A stretch of 9,387 nt of DNA from Rhizobiaceae bacterium (lineage in GTDB: Bacteria; Pseudomonadota; Alphaproteobacteria; Rhizobiales; Rhizobiaceae), in contig JAGWJK010000101.1 of assembly GCA_028865845.1 (NCBI GenBank), positions 1 to 9,387 on the forward strand. The letters are read 5' to 3'. Both the position numbers and the translations under genes were made by a program. The notes under the pieces were generated by a model, which saw nothing but the letters and a program-made list of their open reading frames with translations, did no database searches and had not been told where the DNA came from. Shown here piece after piece: positions 1 to 8,736 of the stretch (position 1 is the first letter of the stretch; every line of letters begins with the position of its first letter).

Positions 1-714
1 CTCGGCTGGTCTAAATTTTGGACCATCGCGCTCGACATTCGCACGCTTTATGCGCTGCGCATGAGCTTCGGCGGCGCCTTCATTGCCGCTGTCGTCAACG
101 CTGTCTTCGGGCTGATCCTTGCCTGGGTGCTCGTGCGGTATCGCTTTCCCGGAAAGCGCATTCTCGATGCGATGGTCGACCTGCCCTTTGCCCTGCCGAC
201 GGCTGTCGCCGGCATCGCGCTGACGACGCTCTATGCCCCGAACGGCTGGATCGGGCAGTTCCTGACGCCGCTCGGCATCAAGATCGCCTTTACGCCGGCA
301 GGCATCATCGTCGCGTTGATCTTCGTCGGGCTTCCCTTCGTGGTTCGCACCGCGCAGCCGGTGATGGAAGAGATCGATCGCGAGGTCGAGGAAGCCGCCG
401 CGACCCTCGGGGCAAGCCGCTTTCAGACCATCACCCGCGTCCTGTTGCCCGGCCTTGCGCCGGCGGCGCTGACGGGCTTTGCACTGGCCTTTGCGCGTGC
501 GGCCGGAGAATATGGCTCGGTGATCTTTATCGCCGGCAACAAGCCCTATGTATCCGAGATCGCTCCGCTTTTGATCGTCATCCGGCTCGAGGAATATAAT
601 TATGCGGCCGCCACGGCGATCGCGACCATGATGCTGGTGATCTCCTTCGTCATGCTGCTCGTCATCAACCTCATCCAGTCCTGGAGCAGAAGGAGGTATG
701 GTTATGGCGCATGA
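1..714 (+). CDS. cysT: Sulfate/thiosulfate ABC transporter permease CysT (5' partial)
   Basis: Inner-membrane permease of the sulfate/thiosulfate importer; it pairs with CysW to form the channel driven by CysA. The frame is open from base 1, and 237 residues are visible. Family members are usually about 275-285 residues, so roughly 40-50 N-terminal residues lie outside the window. The visible part is very hydrophobic, with several membrane-spanning stretches, and carries the permease EAA loop beginning EAAATLGAS at base 391, followed by the conserved [12 protein letters not shown] and [10 protein letters not shown] segments typical of CysT. An internal ATG at base 61 is not the real start because family sequence continues upstream of it. 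The stop at 712-714 overlaps the start of cysW, which suggests translational coupling. Any binding-protein gene (cysP or sbp) would be upstream and is not visible. Confidence 0.93.
   Translation, partial: LGWSKFWTIALDIRTLYALRMSFGGAFIAAVVNAVFGLILAWVLVRYRFPGKRILDAMVDLPFALPTAVAGIALTTLYAPNGWIGQFLTPLGIKIAFTPAGIIVALIFVGLPFVVRTAQPVMEEIDREVEEAAATLGASRFQTITRVLLPGLAPAALTGFALAFARAAGEYGSVIFIAGNKPYVSEIAPLLIVIRLEEYNYAAATAIATMMLVISFVMLLVINLIQSWSRRRYGYGA
691..696 (+). promoter_or_regulatory. Shine-Dalgarno site that decides the cysW start
   Basis: A perfect AGGAGG lies inside the last codons of cysT. Spacing is 7 nt to the ATG at 704 and only 1 nt to the ATG at 698, favouring the second as the start. Confidence 0.75.
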
Positions 715-1576
715 TGCCGCATCTTCCGCCGATCAGGTGAATTCGGTCATCACCGAAAGCCGGCTGGCGCGCTTGTTCTTTGTCGCCATTTCCCTTGCCT
801 TCCTGGTGCTGATGGTGCTGCTGCCGCTTGCCGCCGTCTTCGTCGAGGCCTTCCGCAAGGGTGCGCAAGAGTTCTTCGGCGCGCTGGTGGATGACGAGAC
901 CTTTTCGGCGATCCGGCTGACCTTGATCGTCGCCGGCATCAGCGTGCCGCTCAATCTCGTCTGCGGCGTGGCTGCCGCCTGGGCGATCGCCAAGTTCGAA
1001 TTCAAGGGCAAGGCGTTTCTGACGACGTTGATCGATCTGCCCTTCTCCGTATCGCCGGTGATATCGGGTCTGGTCTTCGTGTTGCTGTTCAGCTCGAACA
1101 GCGTGCTTGGTCCCTGGCTGCAGAGCCACGGCATCCGCATCCTTTTCGCGGTGCCCGGACTGGTGATGGCAACGATGTTCGTCACCTTTCCCTTCGTTGC
1201 CCGCGAGCTGATCCCGCTGATGCAGGAACAGGGAAGCGCCGACGAAGAGGCGGCGCTGTCGCTCGGCGCCAATGGCTGGCAGACGTTCTGGCATGTGACG
1301 CTGCCAAACATCAAATGGGGTCTGCTGTACGGCGTGCTTCTTTGCAACGCCCGCGCCATGGGCGAATTCGGCGCTGTGTCCGTCGTCTCCGGCCACATTC
1401 GCGGCGAAACCAATACTATGCCTTTGCAGGTCGAAATTCTCTACAATGAGTATAATTTCTCGGGCGCGTTTGCGGTTGCCACGCTTCTTGCCTTGCTTGC
1501 GCTCGTAACACTTATACTGAAGACGTTGCTGGAAATGCGCTATAGCGAAGAGATCGCAGCCAGCCGGCGTCACTGA
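704..1576 (+). CDS. cysW: Sulfate/thiosulfate ABC transporter permease CysW
   Basis: Second inner-membrane permease of the sulfate/thiosulfate importer, 290 residues, which is normal for the family. It has an N-terminal membrane helix (about residues 22-46), further hydrophobic segments, and the EAA loop [16 protein letters not shown], followed by [19 protein letters not shown], a segment characteristic of CysW. There are two in-frame ATGs, at 698 and 704. The AGGAGG at 691-696 sits 7 nt before 704 but only 1 nt before 698, so I chose 704. The gene overlaps the end of cysT by 11 nt and is followed 11 nt later by cysA, so the three are surely one transcript. The identity rests on motif and operon context. 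Assignment to sulfate rather than another oxyanion rests on the T-W-A order and on recognisable CysT/CysW sequence. Confidence 0.93.
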   Translation: MAHDAASSADQVNSVITESRLARLFFVAISLAFLVLMVLLPLAAVFVEAFRKGAQEFFGALVDDETFSAIRLTLIVAGISVPLNLVCGVAAAWAIAKFEFKGKAFLTTLIDLPFSVSPVISGLVFVLLFSSNSVLGPWLQSHGIRILFAVPGLVMATMFVTFPFVARELIPLMQEQGSADEEAALSLGANGWQTFWHVTLPNIKWGLLYGVLLCNARAMGEFGAVSVVSGHIRGETNTMPLQVEILYNEYNFSGAFAVATLLALLALVTLILKTLLEMRYSEEIAASRRH

Positions 1577-1587
1577 AGGAATTGTTA

Positions 1588-2634
1588 ATGGAAGTTCGCG
1601 TTCAAAACCTGCGCAAGGAATTCGGTCGCTTTCCGGCGTTGCATGATGTCTCCCTCGACATTCGCTCCAGTGAACTTATCGCTCTTCTCGGCCCTTCCGG
1701 CTCGGGCAAGACGACGCTGCTGCGTCTGATTGCCGGGCTGGAAACGCCGACCGAAGGCCAGATCTTCTTCGGCGACGAGGATGCATCGAAGAAGACGGTG
1801 CAGCAGCGCAATATCGGCTTCGTGTTTCAGCATTACGCGCTGTTCCGCCATATGACGGTGCTCGACAATATCGCCTTCGGCCTGAAAGTACGCAGCGCAT
1901 CGCGCCGCCCTCCCCGCGCGGAAATCCATCGCCGTGCCAAGGAACTGCTCGAACTCGTCCAGCTCAGCGGGCTGGAAAAGCGCTATCCGGCGCAATTGTC
2001 GGGTGGCCAGCGGCAGCGTGTCGCGCTGGCCCGCGCTATGGCCGTTGAGCCGAACGTGCTGCTTCTCGACGAGCCCTTCGGCGCGCTCGACGCCCAGGTG
2101 CGCAAGGACCTGCGCAAATGGCTGCGCGAGATCCATGACCGCACCGGCCACACCACCGTGTTCGTGACACACGACCAGGAAGAGGCGCTGGAATTGGCCG
2201 ACCGCGTCGTCGTGTTGAACAAGGGCGCGATCGAGCAGGTGGGGACGCCGGACGAGATCTACGACACGCCGAATTCGCCATTTGTCTATGGCTTCATCGG
2301 CCAGTCCAACCGCGTCAAGGTGCGCATCACCAATGGCGAGATCTGGTTCGAGGAGCGGCCTTTGGGCTTGAGCGCGCCGCGCGACATCGATGGAGAGGCC
2401 TATCTCTACTTCCGTCCGCACGACATCGAGCTGCATGATGGCGATGGCGGCTGTATCGCCGGTCTGCTCACAAGCAGCCGTCGTGTTGCCGGCACGCGCC
2501 ATATCGAAATGGATATCGGCCCCGGCCACGACCGCATCGAAATCGAGCTGCCGCCGGACAGGGCCGATCGCCTCGATCGCAACCGCATCGCGTTCAAGCC
2601 GACACGCTGGAAACTCTTTAGAAACGGCGGTTGA
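1588..2634 (+). CDS. cysA: Sulfate/thiosulfate ABC transporter ATP-binding protein CysA
   Basis: Cytoplasmic ATPase that powers sulfate/thiosulfate import through CysT-CysW; 348 residues, typical for CysA. Visible motifs in order: Walker A GPSGSGKT at residues 35-42, Q-loop Gln81 in VFQHYALF, ABC signature LSGGQ at 137-141, Walker B LLLDEP at 158-163, D-loop GALD, and switch His195 in VTHDQEEA. Residues from about 240 onward form the C-terminal accessory (TOBE-like) region, with the family phrase YFRPHDIEL. A TTG lies two codons upstream, but the ATG at 1588 is 7 nt after GAAGGA (1575-1580) and matches the usual MEVRV-type family start. It follows cysW by 11 nt and closes the transporter operon as far as the window shows. 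Confidence 0.95.
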   Translation: MEVRVQNLRKEFGRFPALHDVSLDIRSSELIALLGPSGSGKTTLLRLIAGLETPTEGQIFFGDEDASKKTVQQRNIGFVFQHYALFRHMTVLDNIAFGLKVRSASRRPPRAEIHRRAKELLELVQLSGLEKRYPAQLSGGQRQRVALARAMAVEPNVLLLDEPFGALDAQVRKDLRKWLREIHDRTGHTTVFVTHDQEEALELADRVVVLNKGAIEQVGTPDEIYDTPNSPFVYGFIGQSNRVKVRITNGEIWFEERPLGLSAPRDIDGEAYLYFRPHDIELHDGDGGCIAGLLTSSRRVAGTRHIEMDIGPGHDRIEIELPPDRADRLDRNRIAFKPTRWKLFRNGG

Positions 2635-2647
2635 GCTTCCGTTTTCC
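2622..2647 (+). terminator. Possible weak stem-loop at the cysA end
   Basis: AAACGG (2622-2627) and CCGTTT (2639-2644) can pair across an 11-nt loop that includes the cysA stop codon, followed by a short T/C run. The stem is only 6 bp and the T-tract is poor, so this may do nothing. The next gene could be co-transcribed with cysA. Confidence 0.2.
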
Positions 2648-2691
2648 CGGATGACTTACTATGTCTCAGGGAGACATCGGGGAAACTGATC

Positions 2692-3123
2692 ATGATCTAT
2701 CTTTATCTGAAAGCGCTCCACGTGATGGCGGTCATCGCCCTGATCGGTGGGATGCTGGTGCTTGCCTTTGCGTTGGCTCTCGTTTCCGGCGAGAAAGCGC
2801 AACCGAATGACAGGGAGGCGCGGTTTATCGCCCTCGTCCGGCGGTGGGATCGCATGGTGACGACACCAGCGCTTGGCCTCATCTGGCTGGCCGGTATCGG
2901 GATGGCGATCATCGGCGAATGGTATTCGTCGCCGTGGCTGATGATCAAGCTGATCCCGGTGTTGCTGTTAAGCGCATTGCACGGCATGGAATCCGGGACA
3001 TTGCGACGCATGACGACTGCCGGACAGGGCGGCGAATTGCCGCAAATGTTGCGGCGCGCCGTCCCGATCATTTTCGTCTGCGTGGTGCTGATCGTCTTTC
3101 TCGTGGTCACCAAGCCCTTTTAG
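2692..3123 (+). CDS. Small CopD/HemJ-like integral membrane protein
   Basis: A 143-residue protein of mostly membrane segments: roughly residues 5-31, 56-75, 82-97 and 123-140. The pattern LKALHVMAVIALIGGM with His10, a polar stretch DREARFIALVRRWDR before helix 2, TTPALGLIWLAG, then WLMIKLIPVLLLSALHG with Lys86 and His97, and a terminal VVTKPF resembles the CopD/HemJ-like superfamily, which includes a protoporphyrinogen oxidase and proteins linked to copper import. The exact function is not established by the sequence. It may be a paralogue rather than the housekeeping HemJ, as it is not beside other haem genes here. The start is supported by GGGGAA at 2679-2684 with 7-nt spacing. It begins 57 bp after cysA and its stop is 5 nt from the convergent udh stop. 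Confidence 0.6.
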   Translation: MIYLYLKALHVMAVIALIGGMLVLAFALALVSGEKAQPNDREARFIALVRRWDRMVTTPALGLIWLAGIGMAIIGEWYSSPWLMIKLIPVLLLSALHGMESGTLRRMTTAGQGGELPQMLRRAVPIIFVCVVLIVFLVVTKPF

Positions 3124-3128
3124 GACTT

Positions 3129-3926
3129 TCAATCCTCCGGGTGCCCTGCCTTGGCGAAACCGCCGCCTTGATAGACGACGGTCGGATCGGTGGGGTCTTC
3201 CGCTCCAGCATTTGCCATGACCTCGGCTCGCCATTGGGACGAGCTGTCCTGCGGTCTCCAGCCAAGGAAGGCGGCATTGCGGTTGTCCCACCATTGCTCA
3301 TCATTGTCGGAGACGCCGTAGACGATAGTGTGCCCGAGGCGCGGCGCCTCGAAAGCGCGGCTGCAGAGCGACAGCAGGTCGCGCGCGCTGAACCATGTCG
3401 CGAGCATGCGCGGATTGGTTGGCTTGGGAAAGCAGGAGCCGATGCGCACCGATAGCGTCTCCTGGCCGAACTTGTCGAAATAGAGGCTTGCAAGCGCTTC
3501 GCCATAAACCTTCGATACGCCGTAAAGCGAATCCGGACGCGTCGGCACCGTGTTGTCGATCCGCTGATCGCGGCGATAGTAGCCGACCGTGTGATTGGAA
3601 CTCGCAAAGATGATGCGCGGCTTGCCGTTGTGGCGGGCGGCTTCGTAGAGATTGTAAAGGCCGAGGATATTTCCCTGCATGATCAGATCGAAAGGCTTTT
3701 CGATCGAAATGCCGCCGAGGTGAATGATGCCGTCGACTCCTTTGACCAATGCTTCCACGCCGCCGCGGTCGGCGAGATCGCAGGCCACGAAACGCTCCGT
3801 CGAGCGCAGATCGTCGATCGGAGCAATATCGGAGAGAACGACAATCTCGGCGATCTCGGACAACAGCGGCCTCAGCGCTTGGCCGACGCCTCCGGCGGCA
3901 CCGGTCAACAGCAGGGTTTTCAGCAT
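3129..3926 (-). CDS. udh: Uronate dehydrogenase (NAD-dependent)
   Basis: Cytosolic short-chain dehydrogenase of the NAD-dependent epimerase family. It oxidises D-galacturonate or D-glucuronate to the aldaro-1,5-lactone, the first step of the oxidative uronate pathway (EC 1.1.1.203). Its 265 residues match the size of the A. tumefaciens enzyme. Visible features: Rossmann motif TGAAGGVG at residues 8-15, Asp33 after the second strand as expected for NAD preference, CDLAD at 49-53, HLGGISIEKPF at 69-79, FASSNHTVGYY at 107-117, catalytic Tyr135-x3-Lys139 in YGVSK, and RIGSC plus WWDN further on. These phrases closely follow Agrobacterium Udh as I remember it. The start ATG is preceded by AAGGAGAT with 7-nt spacing. 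The gene diverges from the GntR regulator gene and supplies substrate to the enzymes encoded on the other strand. Confidence 0.93.
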   Translation of the reverse strand: MLKTLLLTGAAGGVGQALRPLLSEIAEIVVLSDIAPIDDLRSTERFVACDLADRGGVEALVKGVDGIIHLGGISIEKPFDLIMQGNILGLYNLYEAARHNGKPRIIFASSNHTVGYYRRDQRIDNTVPTRPDSLYGVSKVYGEALASLYFDKFGQETLSVRIGSCFPKPTNPRMLATWFSARDLLSLCSRAFEAPRLGHTIVYGVSDNDEQWWDNRNAAFLGWRPQDSSSQWRAEVMANAGAEDPTDPTVVYQGGGFAKAGHPED

Positions 3927-3931
3927 GATTC

Positions 3932-3939
3932 ATCTCCTT
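3932..3939 (-). promoter_or_regulatory. Ribosome binding site of udh
   Basis: On the minus strand this reads AAGGAGAT, with 7 nt between AGGAG and the udh ATG. It is the strongest such site on the minus strand here and fixes the udh start. Confidence 0.8.
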
Positions 3940-3940
3940 T

Positions 3941-3968
3941 TTGGCATCCTTGGGCGGCAACTTATAAT
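3941..3968 (+). promoter_or_regulatory. Putative sigma-70 promoter of the GntR regulator gene
   Basis: TTGGCA (3941-3946), a 16-nt spacer, then a perfect TATAAT (3963-3968) on the plus strand. Transcription would begin near 3975, giving a leader of about 56 nt before the regulator start. It overlaps the 5' leader of the divergent udh gene, so the two transcripts share this spacer. Confidence 0.6.
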
Positions 3969-3982
3969 ATAGGCTTCCGTTC

Positions 3983-3995
3983 GTCATCATATATC
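3983..3995. promoter_or_regulatory. Candidate GntR operator in the divergent spacer
   Basis: GTCATCATATATC matches the reverse complement of the site at 4786-4798 (GTTATCATATGAC) at 10 of 13 positions. It would lie just downstream of the predicted regulator transcription start and over a possible minus-strand -10 for udh (TATGAT read at 3991-3986, with TGGACA 15 nt upstream of it). Binding here could repress both divergent genes. This is inferred from motif recurrence and position only. Confidence 0.45.
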
Positions 3996-4030
3996 TGTAA
4001 TCTTACTGTCCAGGACATGGGGATTTGGGG

Positions 4031-4780
4031 ATGCAGCGGCAGGTGACGGTCAAGGCAAAATCCAGCGAAGAACAGCCGTCGAGCCGGCGCAATCTGGTCG
4101 ATGTCGTCGGCCAGCAATTGCGCCAGGAGATTCTCGACGGAACCCTGAAGCCGGGCGAAAAATTGCCAAGCGAAAGCGGGCTCACCGAACAATACAAGGT
4201 CAGCCGTACCGTCATTCGCGAGGCCATCGCGTCCATGCGCATGGATGGCCTGGTGGAGGTGCGCCACGGGGTCGGCGTCTTTGTCCGCAGCGGCAAGCCC
4301 TTTCCCGGCGCCGGCCTGCTGGAGACCGATCCCGGCCGTATTTCCTCGATCATAGAAATGCTTGAGCTGCGGGCTGCCGTCGAAACGGAGGCTGCGGGTC
4401 TTGCCGCCGCGCGACGTTCGCCCCTGCAGGAAGAGACGATCATCGAGCGTTTCCGGGATATCGACCTTGCCATGGCCCGCGGCATTGCCACCTCGGAAGC
4501 GGATTTCGAATTTCATCTGGCGATTGCCGATGCGACCAACAATCCGCGCTTTCGCGAATTCCTGGAACTGACCGGCAAGAAGATGATCCCCCGCTCGCTT
4601 CTGCAGGATCAGCCGAACGAAATCGCCTCCGCCGACTATCTCGCCCAGATCCAGTCGGAACATCGCCGCATTGCGGAGGCCATATCCGATCATGACGAGC
4701 ACACGGCGCGCGAGGCGATGCGCCTGCATCTGAAAGGCAGCCAGCAGCGCTATCGCAATCTGATCCGGAGAAGTTCTTGA
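4031..4780 (+). CDS. FadR-type GntR transcriptional regulator (FCD domain), probable uronate pathway repressor
   Basis: A 249-residue DNA-binding regulator. An N-terminal winged helix covers about residues 21-87 (LVDVVGQQLRQEILDGTLKPG, then LPSESGLTEQYKVSRTVIREAI, then HGVGVFV), the standard GntR pattern. The C-terminal FCD ligand domain covers about residues 105-241 and keeps the metal-binding set Asp158-x3-His162, His211 and His233; the spacing equals that of the structurally known FCD regulator of Corynebacterium as I recall it. The likely ligand is a uronate or an aldarate/lactone of this pathway, an inference from its place between udh and kdgD. The ATG at 4031 has GGGGA at 4019-4023 with 7-nt spacing; a TTG two codons earlier is less likely. 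The ATG at 4017 is out of frame. It resembles the role of regulators such as GguR, but I cannot confirm orthology. Confidence 0.88.
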   Translation: MQRQVTVKAKSSEEQPSSRRNLVDVVGQQLRQEILDGTLKPGEKLPSESGLTEQYKVSRTVIREAIASMRMDGLVEVRHGVGVFVRSGKPFPGAGLLETDPGRISSIIEMLELRAAVETEAAGLAAARRSPLQEETIIERFRDIDLAMARGIATSEADFEFHLAIADATNNPRFREFLELTGKKMIPRSLLQDQPNEIASADYLAQIQSEHRRIAEAISDHDEHTAREAMRLHLKGSQQRYRNLIRRSS

Positions 4781-4785
4781 GCTTA

Positions 4786-4798
4786 GTCATATGATAAC
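4786..4798. promoter_or_regulatory. Candidate GntR operator upstream of kdgD (distal)
   Basis: GTCATATGATAAC, containing the palindrome TCATATGA at 4787-4794. The 8-mer GTCATATG recurs exactly 25 bp downstream at 4811. A related 13-mer lies in the udh/regulator spacer. The site is just upstream of the predicted kdgD -35. Confidence 0.5.
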
Positions 4799-4801
4799 TC
4801 A

Positions 4802-6904
<2,103 letters not shown>

Positions 6905-6911
6905 AGCAGAC

Positions 6912-7775
6912 ATGCCCGCAATACCAGCGAACACGCGCCCGCTCGCCGGCGCCCGGCCCCGGCTGAAGACCCCGCCGGGTGCCGTCGATTGTCACATGCA
7001 TTTCTACATGCCGGGCTTTTCCGCCCAACCTGGCGGTCCGCCGATTGCCGAACTCGCGGTACCGGAAGACTATGCGGTCATGCAGCGACGTCTCGGGCTC
7101 GAGCGTGTCGTCATTACGCAGGCCAATGCCTATCAGTTCGACAACGGCTCGCTGCTTGCAGCCCTGAAGCAACTTGGCAAGGACAAAGCCCGAGGAATGG
7201 TGACCGTGTCGCCGGACGCCACGCTTGCCGAGCTGCGCGCCATGACTGAACTCGGCGTCTGCGGCGCGCGTATCATGGACCTTCCGGGCGGTGCGACGCC
7301 GATCCGCAACATGAAGCCGGTCGAGACAAAGATCCGCGATCTCGGCTGGAACATGATGGTACAGTTCAAGGGGCGGGAAGTCGAAACGCTCTATCCGGCG
7401 CTGGATTCGATCGAAGCCAATTATGTCATCGACCATATCGCCAAGTTCATCGATCCCGTACCATCAGACGACCCGCGTGCCGACATGCTGTTGCGGCTGA
7501 TCGACAAGGGCAATGCCTGGTTCAAGATCGCCGGCGTTTATGAGACGAGCGTAACGGGCGCTCCTGATTTTTCCGATGTGGCGCCTTTGATCAAACGCGT
7601 GGTCGCCCATGCGCCCGAGCGCATTGTCTGGGGTTCCAATTGGCCGCATGTCGGCGTCCCGCGTGCGAATTACCCCGACGATGCCTTGCTACTGGACAAT
7701 CTGCTGGATTGGGCGACGCCGGAGCAGCAACAGAAGATATTGGTCGACAACCCAGTCGAGTTTTTCGGGTTCTAG
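6912..7775 (+). CDS. gli: D-galactarolactone isomerase (amidohydrolase superfamily)
   Basis: Amidohydrolase-2 family protein of 287 residues (EC 5.4.1.4). It is related to LigI and isomerises the Udh product D-galactaro-1,5-lactone to the 1,4-lactone used by Gci. Visible motifs: VDCHMHFY with His28-x-His30, QANAYQFDN around 70-78, RIMDLPGG around 120-127, His175 in VIDHIAKF, and WGSNWPH at 240-246. The last motif carries Asn243 where most members of the superfamily have a metal-binding Asp (GSDWPH). I recall that GLI and LigI work without a divalent metal, so this fits. It starts 7 nt after gci with only GAAG at 6903-6906 as ribosome site, consistent with coupling. Its stop lies within the stop codon of the convergent EEP gene. 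The assignment rests on family motifs plus the udh-kdgD-gci neighbourhood. Confidence 0.9.
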   Translation: MPAIPANTRPLAGARPRLKTPPGAVDCHMHFYMPGFSAQPGGPPIAELAVPEDYAVMQRRLGLERVVITQANAYQFDNGSLLAALKQLGKDKARGMVTVSPDATLAELRAMTELGVCGARIMDLPGGATPIRNMKPVETKIRDLGWNMMVQFKGREVETLYPALDSIEANYVIDHIAKFIDPVPSDDPRADMLLRLIDKGNAWFKIAGVYETSVTGAPDFSDVAPLIKRVVAHAPERIVWGSNWPHVGVPRANYPDDALLLDNLLDWATPEQQQKILVDNPVEFFGF

Positions 7776-8611
7776 GCCGTTTGCGCCGCCGCGCTTGTTT
7801 CGGCCCGCACGGCGTCCAGGCTCACCATCGCCTTGATCGGCAGATGATCCGATGCCACGCGGGCAAGCGGGGTGTCATGCACGTGCACGGTCGAAATCAG
7901 GCCTTGGCGATTGCCCATGATGCGGTCGAGCGCCAGCAGAGGCAAGGTCGAGGGAAAGCTCGGCACGGCCGCTGGTAATGGGCCGAATGCGGCCTGGAAC
8001 GTGTTAAGCGAGGAGCGATCGCCAAGGCGCCATTCATTGAGGTCGCCGAGCAGGATTGTCGGCGTGTCGCTATCTCTATTCATCAGCTCCAGGATCTTGC
8101 GTGCCTGCTGGGCGCGCGAGCGATGCAGCAGCCCAAGATGCGCGGCGATGATCCTCAGGGTTCCGCCGCGTGCAAGTTCGATCTCGGCGAGCAACGCGCC
8201 GCGCGGTTCGAGCCCCGGCAAGTTGACCTGATGAACGTCGCGTACCGTGCCCTGCTTGAACAGCACGACATTGCCATGCCAGCCATGCGCCTTGTTGACG
8301 CCGGCCAGAGGCACGGGAGTGAGGCCCGTTTCGCGTTCCAGGCGACGCAGATCGAGCAGGCCGGTGCGCTCGCCGAAGCGGGAATCCGCCTCCTGCAGCC
8401 CGATGACATCGGCATCGATTTCCTGAATGACGCGGCTTATGCGCTCCGGATCGAAGCGGCGGTCGGCGCCGACGCATTTGTGGACGTTGTAGGAGGCGAT
8501 CAAAGTGCCTTCCGGACTCGCTCGTTCCGCCGGCCTTTCCGGCCGTGGCTTCTTTCTGTTTTTCAGGGATTCGTAAATGCTGAGACGGAGACTTTCGTTT
8601 TTTTTCCGCAT
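7772..8611 (-). CDS. Endonuclease/exonuclease/phosphatase (EEP) family protein
   Basis: A 279-residue protein of the EEP (DNase I-like) fold, a metal-dependent phosphodiesterase or phosphatase family. The substrate cannot be read from the sequence. The full catalytic set is visible: Asn42 in ASYNVHKCVG, Glu74 in GLQEADSRFG, His158 in IAAHLGLLH, Asp190 and Asn192 in LLGDLNEW, Asp229 in LDRIMG, and Asp255-His256 in ASDHLPIK. The first 35 residues are basic and polar, with no signal peptide or membrane helix. The start is uncertain: I chose the ATG at 8611 (weak GGAC-type ribosome site), and a TTG at 8638 is in frame. It lies downstream of a PLD/cardiolipin synthase-like gene on the same strand, echoing the E. 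coli ybhP-clsB pairing, so a role near membrane phospholipids is possible but unproven. Confidence 0.83.
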   Translation of the reverse strand: MRKKNESLRLSIYESLKNRKKPRPERPAERASPEGTLIASYNVHKCVGADRRFDPERISRVIQEIDADVIGLQEADSRFGERTGLLDLRRLERETGLTPVPLAGVNKAHGWHGNVVLFKQGTVRDVHQVNLPGLEPRGALLAEIELARGGTLRIIAAHLGLLHRSRAQQARKILELMNRDSDTPTILLGDLNEWRLGDRSSLNTFQAAFGPLPAAVPSFPSTLPLLALDRIMGNRQGLISTVHVHDTPLARVASDHLPIKAMVSLDAVRAETSAAAQTA

Positions 8612-8662
8612 CTGTCCGCTGACCGTTTCCGTTGTCAAAGCCCGCCCCGCTACGTCTTAGGG

Positions 8663-8692
8663 AGTATAAGGAGCGATGGCCGGGCTTGTCAT
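8663..8692 (-). promoter_or_regulatory. Putative sigma-70 promoter of the EEP gene
   Basis: On the minus strand, ATGACA (8692-8687), an 18-nt spacer, then TATACT (8668-8663). Transcription would start near 8656, giving a leader of about 45 nt to the ATG at 8611. It lies in the 125-bp gap after the PLD-family gene, so the EEP gene may not depend on read-through. The gap also holds an imperfect GGGCTT/AAGCCC inverted repeat (8682-8687 and 8698-8703) without a convincing T-tract on either strand. Confidence 0.45.
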
Positions 8693-8736
8693 GTAAAAAG
8701 CCCCCCGCAGCATAAAATCCGGCCGCGCCATTTTGT

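Noticed and set aside
671..1573. Minus-strand open frame of about 300 codons opposite cysW
   Set aside because: Gln/His/Arg-rich composition is typical of antisense shadows. cysW on the plus strand has full family motifs and a good ribosome site.
1585..2529. Minus-strand open frame of about 314 codons opposite cysA
   Set aside because: Fully explained as the antisense of the well-conserved ATPase; no domain or ribosome site supports it.
3591..4046. Plus-strand open frame opposite the udh 5' half, extending across the divergent spacer
   Set aside because: No family features. It overlaps the udh start, its ribosome site and the predicted promoters, and lacks its own ribosome site.
8682..8703. 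GGGCTT/AAGCCC inverted repeat as a terminator after the PLD-family gene
   Set aside because: The stem is 6 bp with a 10-nt loop and lacks a following T-tract on either strand, and it overlaps the better-supported EEP promoter.
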